This document shows positions 7,261 to 14,647 of a stretch of 25,524 nt of DNA, in pieces. Each line of letters begins with the position of its first letter. The stretch's first letter is position 1. This stretch comes from CBFGWV01 sp965652545 (GTDB taxonomy: Bacteria; Pseudomonadota; Gammaproteobacteria; Competibacterales; Competibacteraceae). Under the pieces are notes generated by a model. The model worked only from the letters and a program-made list of their open reading frames with translations, was not told where the DNA came from and searched no databases. Where the stretch lies: NCBI GenBank assembly GCA_965652545.1, contig CBFGWV010000035.1:1-25524 (forward strand), read 5' to 3'. Both the position numbers and the translations under genes were made by a program.

Positions 7261-9279
7261 ATGCCCCTGGCATTCATGATCGAGTCGATCACCTCCTTGC
7301 CCCTCACCCTGGCGCTGATCGTCGTCTGGGGTGGCATTGGGCTGGCCGGTCTTATCCGGCCGCGCAGTCTTGGGCTTATCCGTCGGGTGCTGTTTCCACT
7401 GGGGGCTGCGGTCGGCGCGGTGCTTGCGCTGGTGGCCGTGTTGGCCATGGGCCTGCCGGTGCAGACACAGGTGCTGCCCCTGGGGCTTCCGGATCTGCCG
7501 TTTCATGTGCGTCTGGATGCGCTGTCGGCCTTTTTCCTGCTACTGATCGGCGCCGCGTCGGTGGGTGTTTCGCTGTTTGCGGCCGGCTATTTCCGTGCCG
7601 GCGAGGGCGCGGCGCCCGGTTTGCTCTGTCTGCAATACCATGTGTTCCTGGCCAGCATGGCACTGGTGGTGCTGGCCGATGACGCCTACTTGTTCATGCT
7701 CGCCTGGGAGACGATGGCCTTGTCATCGTTCTTTCTGGTCACCACCCAGCACCGGATCGCCGAGATCCGCGCCGCGGGCTTCCTTTATCTATTGATCGCC
7801 CACCTGGGTGCCATCGCCATCTTGTTGTGTTTCGGCGTGCTGCAAGGCGGCAGTTGGCAGTTCACCTTCGAGGCCATGCGCGGTGCGCAGCTCACCCCGG
7901 GGTGGGCCAGCACGGCCTTTCTGCTGGCCCTGGTGGGGTTTGGCGCCAAGGCCGGCTTGATGCCGTTGCATGTGTGGCTGCCCGAGGCCCATCCGGCGGC
8001 GCCATCGCCGGTGTCGGCGCTGATGAGCGGCGTCATGCTCAAAACCGCCGTCTACGGCATGCTGCGCATCAGCTTCGACCTGCTGGACGAGCGGCTGTGG
8101 TGGTGGGGCGCTGTTGCCTTGCTGCTGGGCCTGGTCACGGCGTTCTCGGGTATCGTCTTTGCCGCCGTGCAGACGGACATGAAGCGCCTGCTGGCGTACT
8201 CCTCCATCGAGAACATCGGCGTTATCTTCGTCGGCCTGGGGCTGGCCATTCTGTTCCACGCTCTGGGGATGCCCGTACTCGCCGCGCTGGCGCTGGTCGC
8301 GGCTTTGTATCACTGCCTCAACCACGCCTTCTTCAAGAGCCTGCTGTTCCTGGCCACCGGGTCGGTGCTGCATGCCACCCGCCACCGCAGTCTCGGACGA
8401 CTGGGCGGGTTGATTCATCGCATGCCCTGGGTGGCCTGGCTGGCCCTGGTGGGCACGCTGGCCATCGCCGGTCTGCCGCCGCTCAACGGTTTCGTGTCTG
8501 AATGGCTGCTGTTGCAGGCCTTTTTGTTCACGCCGGAGCTGCCGCGGGGATTTCTCAACATGCTGGTACCGATCGGGGCGGCGGTGCTGGCCCTGACCGC
8601 GGCGCTGGCCGGTTACGTGATGGTGAAGTTCTACGGGGTGATCTTCCTCGGCCAGCCGCGCGAGGCGAGCCTGGCGGACGCCCACGATTGCGGCCTGTTG
8701 GAACGGGTGGGGTTGGTGTGGCTGGCTGCCGGCTGTGTGCTGTTGGGGTTGATCCCCACGCAGGTGATCGGCCGGCTGGATGCGGTTACCCAAAGCCTGG
8801 TGGGAACGAGCCTCAGCGGCGCCATGCACAGTCCGTGGCTGGTGGCGCCGCTGGGAGTGGAGCGGGCGGCTTACGGGCCCGTGGCATTCCTGCTGGTGAT
8901 GGCGGTGCTGGTGGTACTGACAGTGTTGTTCGTACGCCGGGTCTACCACGGGCGGGTGCGGCGCGCGCCGCCCTGGGACTGCGGTCATGCCTTGCAGACC
9001 CCGCGCATGCAAGACACCGCGGAGGGCTTCGGCCAGCCTATCCGCCAGATCTTCCGGCCGTTCTTCCGCATCGAGCGGGAGTTGCCGTCGCCGTTCGATG
9101 CCGCGCCGCACTACCGTGTGCAGGTGGATGACCGAACCTGGTTCTGGCTGTACCTGCCGCTGGGCTGGGCGGTGCAGCGTGCGGCGCGGCTCATCGGGGT
9201 GATCCAGCAAGGGCGTATCGCCATTTACCTGCTCTACAGCTTCCTCACGTTGCTGGCCTTGCTGGTGTTCGTCCTATGA
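7261..9279 (+). CDS. hyfB: HyfB/NuoL-like antiporter subunit of Ehr-like complex
   Basis: 672-aa polytopic inner-membrane protein, the same length as E. coli HyfB, of the Mrp-antiporter/NuoL family. Family landmarks are the glutamate helix LAWETMALSSFFLV (about residue 150), HVWLPEAHPAAPSPVSALMSG and the following MLKTAVYG lysine helix (about 240-265), and MKRLLAYSSIENIG (about 305). Such subunits move protons or sodium ions when coupled to redox chemistry. The ATG at 7261 is used; GTG at 7258 is possible, and both have only AAGG immediately upstream. It is the first gene of a six-gene operon and overlaps hyfC by 4 bp (ATGA). The operon has only one other antiporter-like subunit, HyfF. Confidence 0.88.
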   Translation: MPLAFMIESITSLPLTLALIVVWGGIGLAGLIRPRSLGLIRRVLFPLGAAVGAVLALVAVLAMGLPVQTQVLPLGLPDLPFHVRLDALSAFFLLLIGAASVGVSLFAAGYFRAGEGAAPGLLCLQYHVFLASMALVVLADDAYLFMLAWETMALSSFFLVTTQHRIAEIRAAGFLYLLIAHLGAIAILLCFGVLQGGSWQFTFEAMRGAQLTPGWASTAFLLALVGFGAKAGLMPLHVWLPEAHPAAPSPVSALMSGVMLKTAVYGMLRISFDLLDERLWWWGAVALLLGLVTAFSGIVFAAVQTDMKRLLAYSSIENIGVIFVGLGLAILFHALGMPVLAALALVAALYHCLNHAFFKSLLFLATGSVLHATRHRSLGRLGGLIHRMPWVAWLALVGTLAIAGLPPLNGFVSEWLLLQAFLFTPELPRGFLNMLVPIGAAVLALTAALAGYVMVKFYGVIFLGQPREASLADAHDCGLLERVGLVWLAAGCVLLGLIPTQVIGRLDAVTQSLVGTSLSGAMHSPWLVAPLGVERAAYGPVAFLLVMAVLVVLTVLFVRRVYHGRVRRAPPWDCGHALQTPRMQDTAEGFGQPIRQIFRPFFRIERELPSPFDAAPHYRVQVDDRTWFWLYLPLGWAVQRAARLIGVIQQGRIAIYLLYSFLTLLALLVFVL

Positions 9280-10217
9280 ACGCCTCCGCGTGGTTCTTTC
9301 AGGTGCTGGAGATCGCTTTCGCCATCGCGGCGGCACCGCTGCTGCTGGGCTGGGTCAACCAGTGCCGCGCGCGTTTGCAGAACCGCCGCGGCGCCGGACT
9401 GCTGCAGCCCTACCGCCTGTTGCACAAGTTGTTCCACAAGGATGCGGTCATCGCACACAGCGCCTCGTCCTTGTTCAGGGCTTCACCGTACATCCAGTTC
9501 GCCGCCATGTGCCTGGCCGCGGCCATCATTCCCACGCTGGCGACGACCATGCCGCTGGCCGGGGTGGCCGATACGATCGCCCTGGTGGGGTTGTTCGCCG
9601 TGGCGCGGGTGTTCAGCGCGCTGGCGGCCATGGACGTTGGCACCTCGTTCGGTTCGCTGGGCGCACGGCGCGAGATGCTGGTGGGTTTCCTGGCCGAGCC
9701 GGCGCTGCTGATGGTGTTCTTCGTCGCCTCGCTGATCTCCCACAGCACGGCACTGCCCACCATCATGGATACATTGGTGCAGCAGGAGCTGGCGATCCAC
9801 CCCAGTCTGGCCTTCGCGGCGATCGCCTTTCTGATGGTGTTGCTGGCGGAGAACGCACGCATCCCGGTGGACAACCCGGCCACCCACCTGGAGCTGACCA
9901 TGATCCACGAAGCCATGGTGCTGGAGTACTCGGCGCGTCATCTGGCCCTGATCGAATGGACCGCGGCGCTACGCCTGTTCAATTACGCCTGTATCGGCTT
10001 TGCCCTGTTCCTTCCCTGGGGGGTGGCCGACAGTCCCGCCGGCCTCGTCCTGGCCCTGCCGGTGGTCGCGGTCAAGCTGCTGGCCGCGGGGTTGGGCTTG
10101 GCCCTCATTGAAACCGTGAGCGCCAAGCTGCGTATTTTTCGTGCCCCCGAGTTCCTGGCCACCGCGTTCATGCTGGCGGTGCTGGGCATGCTGGTGCACC
10201 TTCTGTTGGGGAGCTGA
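9276..10217 (+). CDS. hyfC: HyfC/NuoH-like membrane-anchor subunit
   Basis: 313-aa membrane protein of the complex I subunit 1 (NuoH)/HyfC family (E. coli HyfC is 315 aa). Visible landmarks are CRARLQNRRGAGLLQPYR after helix 1, LFAVARVFSALAAMDVGTSF, and the acidic loop ENARIPVDNPATHLELTMIH with the glutamates expected in the quinone/proton channel region. In complex I and group 4 hydrogenases this subunit docks the peripheral large and small subunits to the membrane and links redox change to ion movement. It starts inside the hyfB stop (4-bp overlap), and hyfE follows 4 bp after its stop. The conserved acidic loop argues that the complex still couples to the membrane despite the altered large subunit. 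Confidence 0.88.
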   Translation: MNASAWFFQVLEIAFAIAAAPLLLGWVNQCRARLQNRRGAGLLQPYRLLHKLFHKDAVIAHSASSLFRASPYIQFAAMCLAAAIIPTLATTMPLAGVADTIALVGLFAVARVFSALAAMDVGTSFGSLGARREMLVGFLAEPALLMVFFVASLISHSTALPTIMDTLVQQELAIHPSLAFAAIAFLMVLLAENARIPVDNPATHLELTMIHEAMVLEYSARHLALIEWTAALRLFNYACIGFALFLPWGVADSPAGLVLALPVVAVKLLAAGLGLALIETVSAKLRIFRAPEFLATAFMLAVLGMLVHLLLGS

Positions 10218-10221
10218 GGCC

Positions 10222-10887
10222 ATGACGACGGTATCGTTTTCCGCACAGATCACCAACCTGTGCGCGGCCATTCTGCTGTTGCTGTCTTTCGCCATGCTGT
10301 CCCAGCGGCGGATCCGTTCGCTGATCAATCTGTTCGCGATCCAGGGCGCGGTGCTGACCTTGTCCACCACCGTGATGGCCTGGAGCAGCGGTGCAGGGCA
10401 TTTGTACTTCTCCGCCGGCTTGACCTTCATCCTCAAGGTGCTGGTGCTTCCGCTGATTCTGCACCGGCTGATCCACCGACTGGATGTGCAATGGGATCGT
10501 GAGGTCATGCTCAACATCCCCACCACTATGCTGGCGGGGCTGTTGCTGGTCGTCTTCTCCTTCGGCCTGGCCCAGCCGATCACCGAGCTGGCCAGCTCAG
10601 TGACCCGCAGCACGCTGGGGATCGCCATGGCGGTGGTCATGCTCTCGTTCCTGATGATGATCACGCGGCGCAAGGCGGTGACCCAGGTGGTCGGCTTCCT
10701 GGCCATGGAGAACGGCTTGTTCTTCGCCGCGACTAGCGCCACCCACGGCATGCCGATGATGGTGGAGGTGGGGGTGGCGCTGGATGTCCTGGTGGGGGTG
10801 TTGATCCTCGGTGTGTTCTTTTTCCAGATTCGCGAGCAGTTCGACAGCCTCGATCTGCACCATCTGGAATCGCTCAAGGAAGACTGA
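10222..10887 (+). CDS. hyfE: HyfE-like (NuoK-related) membrane subunit
   Basis: 221-aa membrane protein, close to E. coli HyfE (216 aa), with about six to seven hydrophobic helices. Typical features are SQRRIRSLINLFAIQGAVLT near the N-terminus, FILKVLVLPLILHRLIHRL, and the C-terminal helix ending in QIREQFDSLDLHHLESLKED. HyfE proteins correspond to NuoK extended by extra helices and form part of the ion-translocating arm. The ATG at 10222 follows a GGGGAG ribosome binding site; longer in-frame starts would overlap hyfC deeply. The gene ends 1 bp before hyfF. Nothing looks damaged. Confidence 0.85.
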   Translation: MTTVSFSAQITNLCAAILLLLSFAMLSQRRIRSLINLFAIQGAVLTLSTTVMAWSSGAGHLYFSAGLTFILKVLVLPLILHRLIHRLDVQWDREVMLNIPTTMLAGLLLVVFSFGLAQPITELASSVTRSTLGIAMAVVMLSFLMMITRRKAVTQVVGFLAMENGLFFAATSATHGMPMMVEVGVALDVLVGVLILGVFFFQIREQFDSLDLHHLESLKED

Positions 10888-10888
10888 C

Positions 10889-12340
10889 ATGGAACTGCTC
10901 ATCCTGTTGGGCACACCGCTGGCCGGCGCGCTGCTCCTGGCTTTGATCGGCGAGCGCCGCTGGGCGCCCGAGGCCAATGTGCTGATGAGCCTGGCCACCT
11001 TCATCGCCAGTGCCGCGCTGACCGCGCGCGTGGTGGCCAGCGGCCCCATGCTGGTGTGGGACGAGCAGTTCTTCATCGACCCGTTCAATGTTTTTCTGGT
11101 GGCGTTGACGGCATTCGTCGGCCTGACCACCGCGTTGTTCTCACGCCCTTACATGCGTATCGAGGAGCGCCATGGACGACTGAGCCGGCGCCGCCTGCGG
11201 CTTTATCACAGCATGTACCAGTTATTCATGTTCACCATGCTGCTGGCCTTGCTCACCAACAACCTGGGCATCCTCTGGGTGGCCATGGAGGCGGCCACGC
11301 TGACCACGGTGCTGCTGGTGTCGTTGTATCGGACACCGGCCAGCCTGGAAGCGGCGTGGAAGTACTTCATCCTCTGCGGTGTGGGCATCGCCCAGGCGTT
11401 GTTCGGCACCATCCTTCTGTTCTTCGCGGCAGAGAAACTGCTGGGTGCCGACAGCGGCAACGGCTTGCTGTGGACGCATCTGAATGCGGTCAAGGGTGAT
11501 CTGGAGCCGACCGTACTGTCCCTGGCGTTCGTGTTCCTGCTGGTGGGTTATGGCACCAAGGTGGGCTTGGCGCCGCTGCACAACTGGCTGCCCGACGCCC
11601 ACGCCGAAGGCCCCACGCCGGTATCGGCCGTGCTCTCGGGGCTGCTGTTGAATGTGGCCTTGTACGCCGTCGTGCGTTGCAAGGTGTTGGTCGACGGCGC
11701 CCTGGGCAACGATATGGCCGGTCGCCTGATGATGGGCTTCGGCCTGCTGTCGGTCGTGTTGGCGGCGTTCTTTCTCTGGCGGCAGAAAGACATCAAGCGC
11801 ATGTTCGCGTACTCGTCCATCGAGCACATGGGCATCGTCACCTTCGCCTTCGGCATGGGCGGGCCGGTGGCCACGTTCGCGGCCTTGCTGCACATGACCG
11901 TGCACTCGCTGACCAAGTCGGCCATCTTCTTCGCCGTGGGGCATGCGGTGCAAAAGACCGGTACGCAAGTCATGGACGACATCCGCGGTCTGCTCACTGT
12001 CAGCCCGACAGTGGGCTGGGGGCTGATGCTCGGCTCGCTGGCCATTCTCGGTGTGCCGCCGTTTGGCGTGTTCGCCAGCGAGTTCCTCATCCTTACCACG
12101 GCCATGCAGCAACAGCCCTGGGCCACGCCCATCCTGCTGTTGGCCCTGGGTGTGGCTTTCGCCGCCATATTCTCGCGTGTGCAGGCCATGGTGTTCGGAG
12201 AGACCACCGCCCGCCAACTGCCCCATTCGCCGGCGCTGCTGCCGGTGTTTGCGCATTTATTGCTGGTGCTGATGTTGGGCGTCTACATGCCGCCGTATCT
12301 GGCCGACTGGTACCGCGCGGCCGCGCGGTTGATCGGGTAA
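10889..12340 (+). CDS. hyfF: HyfF/NuoN-L-like antiporter subunit
   Basis: 483-aa polytopic membrane protein of the Mrp-antiporter family, slightly shorter than E. coli HyfF (526 aa). Landmarks: WVAMEAATLTTVLLVSLYR with the conserved glutamate (about residue 133), VGLAPLHNWLPDAHAEGPTP (about 226), IKRMFAYSSIEHMGI (about 305) and a later HSLTKSAIFFAVGHA with the conserved lysine. The position after PVSAVLSG, usually LLKT in this family, reads LLLNVALY, so a lysine there is replaced. It starts 1 bp after hyfE with an AAGGA ribosome binding site. With HyfB it makes two antiporter-type modules; E. coli hydrogenase-4 has a third, HyfD, which is missing here. Confidence 0.87.
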   Translation: MELLILLGTPLAGALLLALIGERRWAPEANVLMSLATFIASAALTARVVASGPMLVWDEQFFIDPFNVFLVALTAFVGLTTALFSRPYMRIEERHGRLSRRRLRLYHSMYQLFMFTMLLALLTNNLGILWVAMEAATLTTVLLVSLYRTPASLEAAWKYFILCGVGIAQALFGTILLFFAAEKLLGADSGNGLLWTHLNAVKGDLEPTVLSLAFVFLLVGYGTKVGLAPLHNWLPDAHAEGPTPVSAVLSGLLLNVALYAVVRCKVLVDGALGNDMAGRLMMGFGLLSVVLAAFFLWRQKDIKRMFAYSSIEHMGIVTFAFGMGGPVATFAALLHMTVHSLTKSAIFFAVGHAVQKTGTQVMDDIRGLLTVSPTVGWGLMLGSLAILGVPPFGVFASEFLILTTAMQQQPWATPILLLALGVAFAAIFSRVQAMVFGETTARQLPHSPALLPVFAHLLLVLMLGVYMPPYLADWYRAAARLIG

Positions 12341-12347
12341 GCGCGCC

Positions 12348-13880
12348 ATGGCTAGGCTGACCCTGAACGTCCTGGTGGGTGCCATGCCGGTGCGGCGGAC
12401 GCGAATCACCACCGCGCAGTGGTTGCCGGTGTGCGGTGCCGTCATCGAAGCCGGCGGTGTGTTGCAGGCCTTGTGGGCCACGGACGAGCGCGACCGGAAC
12501 GGCGGGTTCCTGCTGCGCGCCGCCTTGCAGGATGCCCATGGGCTGCTGATCCTGGAGCTGCCCCTGACCGGGGAGGCGCCGGTCTATGCGGGGTTGTCGG
12601 CCTTCGCACCGGCGGCCGCGCGCATGCAGCGGGCGTTGTTCGATCTGACAGGTGTGCGCGCCCGCGAGGAGGACCAGCGGCCGTGGCTGCGTCATGGCGC
12701 CTGGCCGGCTGATTTCCACCCGTTGCGCCGCGATGCCGACGACTCGTTGCGCTGGCCGGGGCAACAGGATGACTACCGCTTCGTGCGGGTCAGCGGCGAG
12801 GGCGTGCACGAGATTCCCGTGGGGCCGGTGCACGCGGGCATCATCGAGCCGGGGCATTTCCGCTTCTCCGTAGTGGGCGAGAAGCTGCTGCGCCTGGAGG
12901 CGCATCTGGGCTATGTCCACAAGGGCATCGAGAAGCGCTTCGAAACCCTACCCCTGTTGCAGGGGCAACGGCTGGCTGCGCGGGTGTCCGGGGACTCCGC
13001 CGTGGCCTATGCCTGGGCGTATTGCATGGCGGTAGAGGGCATCTGCGGGCTCACGCCGCCGCCGCGCGCCTTGTGGTTGCGCGCGCTGTACCTGGAGCGC
13101 GAGCGCATCGCCAATCACCTGGGGGACCTGGGTGCCCTGGCCAACGATGCTGGTGTCGCCTTCGGCCTGGCCCAATTCTCCCGACTCAAGGAGGACTTGC
13201 TACGTGCCAATCAGCAGGCCTTCGGCGCGCGCTATCTGATGGACGCGATCGCCCCCGGCGGTGTCGTGACGGACCTGGACGAGCCTGCCCGGCTTGCACT
13301 GTTGGCGCAGATCGCACCACTGGAGGTGGAGGTCGGCCGCCTGCGGGATATCTATGACAATCACCCCGGGATGCAAGATCGCTTCCTCGGCACCGGCACC
13401 GTGGAACCGGCCCTGGCCAGCCGCTTGGGTATGGTGGGTCTGGCTGGCCGGGCCAGCAGCCAGTGCCGGGACCTGCGCTGCGACTTTCCCACCGTGCCGT
13501 ACGATGCGCTGGGTGTACGCATGGCCTGCCAGCGCGATGGCGATGTGGCCGCCCGCGTCGAGGTGCGCTTCGATGAGGTGGTGGAATCCCTGCGCCTGTG
13601 CCGTGCCCTCCTGGAGCGCATGCCCGCCGGTGCCATCGACCGGCCGGTGCCGATTCTGCCGGACGAAGGCTTTGGCGTAGGGTGGGTCGAGGGCTGGCGT
13701 GGCCCGGTGCTGGTGGCCCTGGAGGCGGGGGCGGGCGGCACCATTCGCCGCTGCCATCCGCACGACCCGTCCTGGCAGAACTGGCCGGTGCTGGAGCATG
13801 CGGTGATCGGCAACATCGTTCCCGACTTTCCGCTGATCAACAAGTCGTTCAACCTGTCCTACAGCGGTCAGGACCTCTGA
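12348..13880 (+). CDS. hyfG: HyfG/NuoCD-like large subunit lacking the nickel-binding cysteines
   Basis: 510-aa fusion of an N-terminal NuoC-like domain (about 1-135) and a NuoD/hydrogenase large-subunit domain. HEIPVGPVHAGIIEPGHFRF (about 154-173) and LGYVHKGIEKRFE are the family entry motifs. In group 4 NiFe hydrogenases the next block is RVCGIC; here it reads RVSGDS, with Ser214 and Ser217 in place of both cysteines. The C-terminal DPCxxC block reads NLSYSG, with Ser504 and Gly507, and the protein stops three residues later, where the hydrogenase maturation tail would begin. No NiFe site can form. This pattern is known for Ehr complexes and complex I. It probably passes electrons to or from an unknown substrate or quinone. 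It is not a hydrogenase. Confidence 0.88.
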   Translation: MARLTLNVLVGAMPVRRTRITTAQWLPVCGAVIEAGGVLQALWATDERDRNGGFLLRAALQDAHGLLILELPLTGEAPVYAGLSAFAPAAARMQRALFDLTGVRAREEDQRPWLRHGAWPADFHPLRRDADDSLRWPGQQDDYRFVRVSGEGVHEIPVGPVHAGIIEPGHFRFSVVGEKLLRLEAHLGYVHKGIEKRFETLPLLQGQRLAARVSGDSAVAYAWAYCMAVEGICGLTPPPRALWLRALYLERERIANHLGDLGALANDAGVAFGLAQFSRLKEDLLRANQQAFGARYLMDAIAPGGVVTDLDEPARLALLAQIAPLEVEVGRLRDIYDNHPGMQDRFLGTGTVEPALASRLGMVGLAGRASSQCRDLRCDFPTVPYDALGVRMACQRDGDVAARVEVRFDEVVESLRLCRALLERMPAGAIDRPVPILPDEGFGVGWVEGWRGPVLVALEAGAGGTIRRCHPHDPSWQNWPVLEHAVIGNIVPDFPLINKSFNLSYSGQDL

Positions 13881-13895
13881 TCGGAGTCAGACACC

Positions 13896-14405
13896 ATGCT
13901 GCGAATCCTCAAGCAGATCGCCAGGGTCGGCACGATCTCCGAACCGCCGCCCGCGCCCGATGAGATTTTGCGTCTGCGGGACGACGTGCAGGCGCAGATT
14001 CTGAAGATCATGGGCCGGGCCCTGTGCATTCGCCAGGTGGATGCCGGGTCCTGCAATGGATGCGAGTTGGAAATCCACGCCCTGGAGAACCCGTACTACA
14101 ACCTGGAGGGGCTGGGCATCCGATTCGTCGCCAGCCCGCGCCATGCCGACCTGCTGCTGGTGACCGGGCCGATCAGCAAGCACATGGAAACCGCCTTGCG
14201 CCGCACCTACGAGGCCACGCCGGACCCGAAACGAGTCGTCGCGGTGGGCGGATGCGGCTGCAACGGCGGCGTATTCGGCGACAGCTACGCCAGCTGCGGA
14301 GCCGTGAGCCGCGTGCTGCCGGTGAACGTGCAAGTCCCCGGCTGCCCACCGTCACCGGTCGCGATCTTGCGCGGCATACTGACCGCGGTAAGCCAGGGGC
14401 GATAA
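13896..14405 (+). CDS. hyfI: HyfI/NuoB-like small subunit with one [4Fe-4S] site
   Basis: 169-aa peripheral subunit, shorter than E. coli HycG/HyfI (about 250 aa) and similar to NuoB. The cluster ligands are all present: Cys53 and Cys56 in GSCNGCELEI, Cys120 (or Cys122) in GGCGCNGGVF and Cys150 in VPGCPPSP. It should hold the proximal [4Fe-4S] cluster next to the large subunit. An amphipathic N-terminus (MLRILKQIARVG) would anchor it against the membrane arm, as in other group 4 enzymes. A GGAG ribosome binding site precedes the ATG, 15 bp after hyfG. It is the last gene of the operon. No NuoI/HyfH-type ferredoxin gene follows, so the electron partner is not encoded here. Confidence 0.88.
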   Translation: MLRILKQIARVGTISEPPPAPDEILRLRDDVQAQILKIMGRALCIRQVDAGSCNGCELEIHALENPYYNLEGLGIRFVASPRHADLLLVTGPISKHMETALRRTYEATPDPKRVVAVGGCGCNGGVFGDSYASCGAVSRVLPVNVQVPGCPPSPVAILRGILTAVSQGR

Positions 14406-14409
14406 ATCG

Positions 14410-14426
14410 CGCTCCTGTCGGGAGCG
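14410..14426 (+). terminator. Hairpin just after the hyf operon
   Basis: CGCTCC-TGTCG-GGAGCG forms a 6-bp stem starting 5 nt after the hyfI stop. No T-run follows, so it is a weak or factor-dependent terminator at most. Its position suggests a role at the end of the transcript. Confidence 0.35.
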
Positions 14427-14452
14427 ACCCGCACGCCTTGCATAGTGCGCAC

Positions 14453-14594
14453 CAGCCACCGAAGTGAGCCTTGCGTGTCGGGCAGGTCGTGGGCCGACCG
14501 TTGGCCGCATGGATGCGGCCATCGAGCGCACACGGACGTGTCTACCGCGAGTCGGCCCACGACCTGCCCGACACGCAAGGCGGGGGTTGGGCGC
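14453..14594 (+). repeat. Structured foldback repeat, copy 1
   Basis: A perfect 31-bp inverted repeat (14468-14498 with 14551-14581) closes a 52-nt loop. The loop itself holds two hairpins: one with 9-bp arms (14502-14510 and 14513-14521), and CAC/GTG around ACGGAC. The flank CAGCCACCG..GTGA on the left and AGGCGGG..GGGCGC on the right also recur in copy 2 at 25191-25335, on the other strand. The inner stem and loop are conserved between copies, whereas the outer stem segment differs but stays self-complementary. The 242-bp gap between the hyf operon and the convergent beta-barrel gene holds this element and no gene. It may act as a bidirectional terminator, a mobile foldback element or a structured RNA. 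Confidence 0.85.
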
Positions 14595-14647
14595 AGTCCC
14601 CGCAGCTCACCTCGCAGACCCTCGGGACCCTGAGCTCCGCTCCGCCT

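Noticed and set aside
7789..9210. A 473-codon minus-strand frame rich in His, Gln and Arg
   Set aside because: Composition is that of the antisense of a membrane-protein gene; hyfB on the plus strand explains the region.
12348..13880. A functional NiFe hydrogenase large subunit
   Set aside because: All four nickel ligands and the maturation tail are missing, so the hydrogenase name would mislead.
14453..14594. An integron attC site or CRISPR-like repeat
   Set aside because: There are only two copies far apart, no integrase core sites and no regular spacers.
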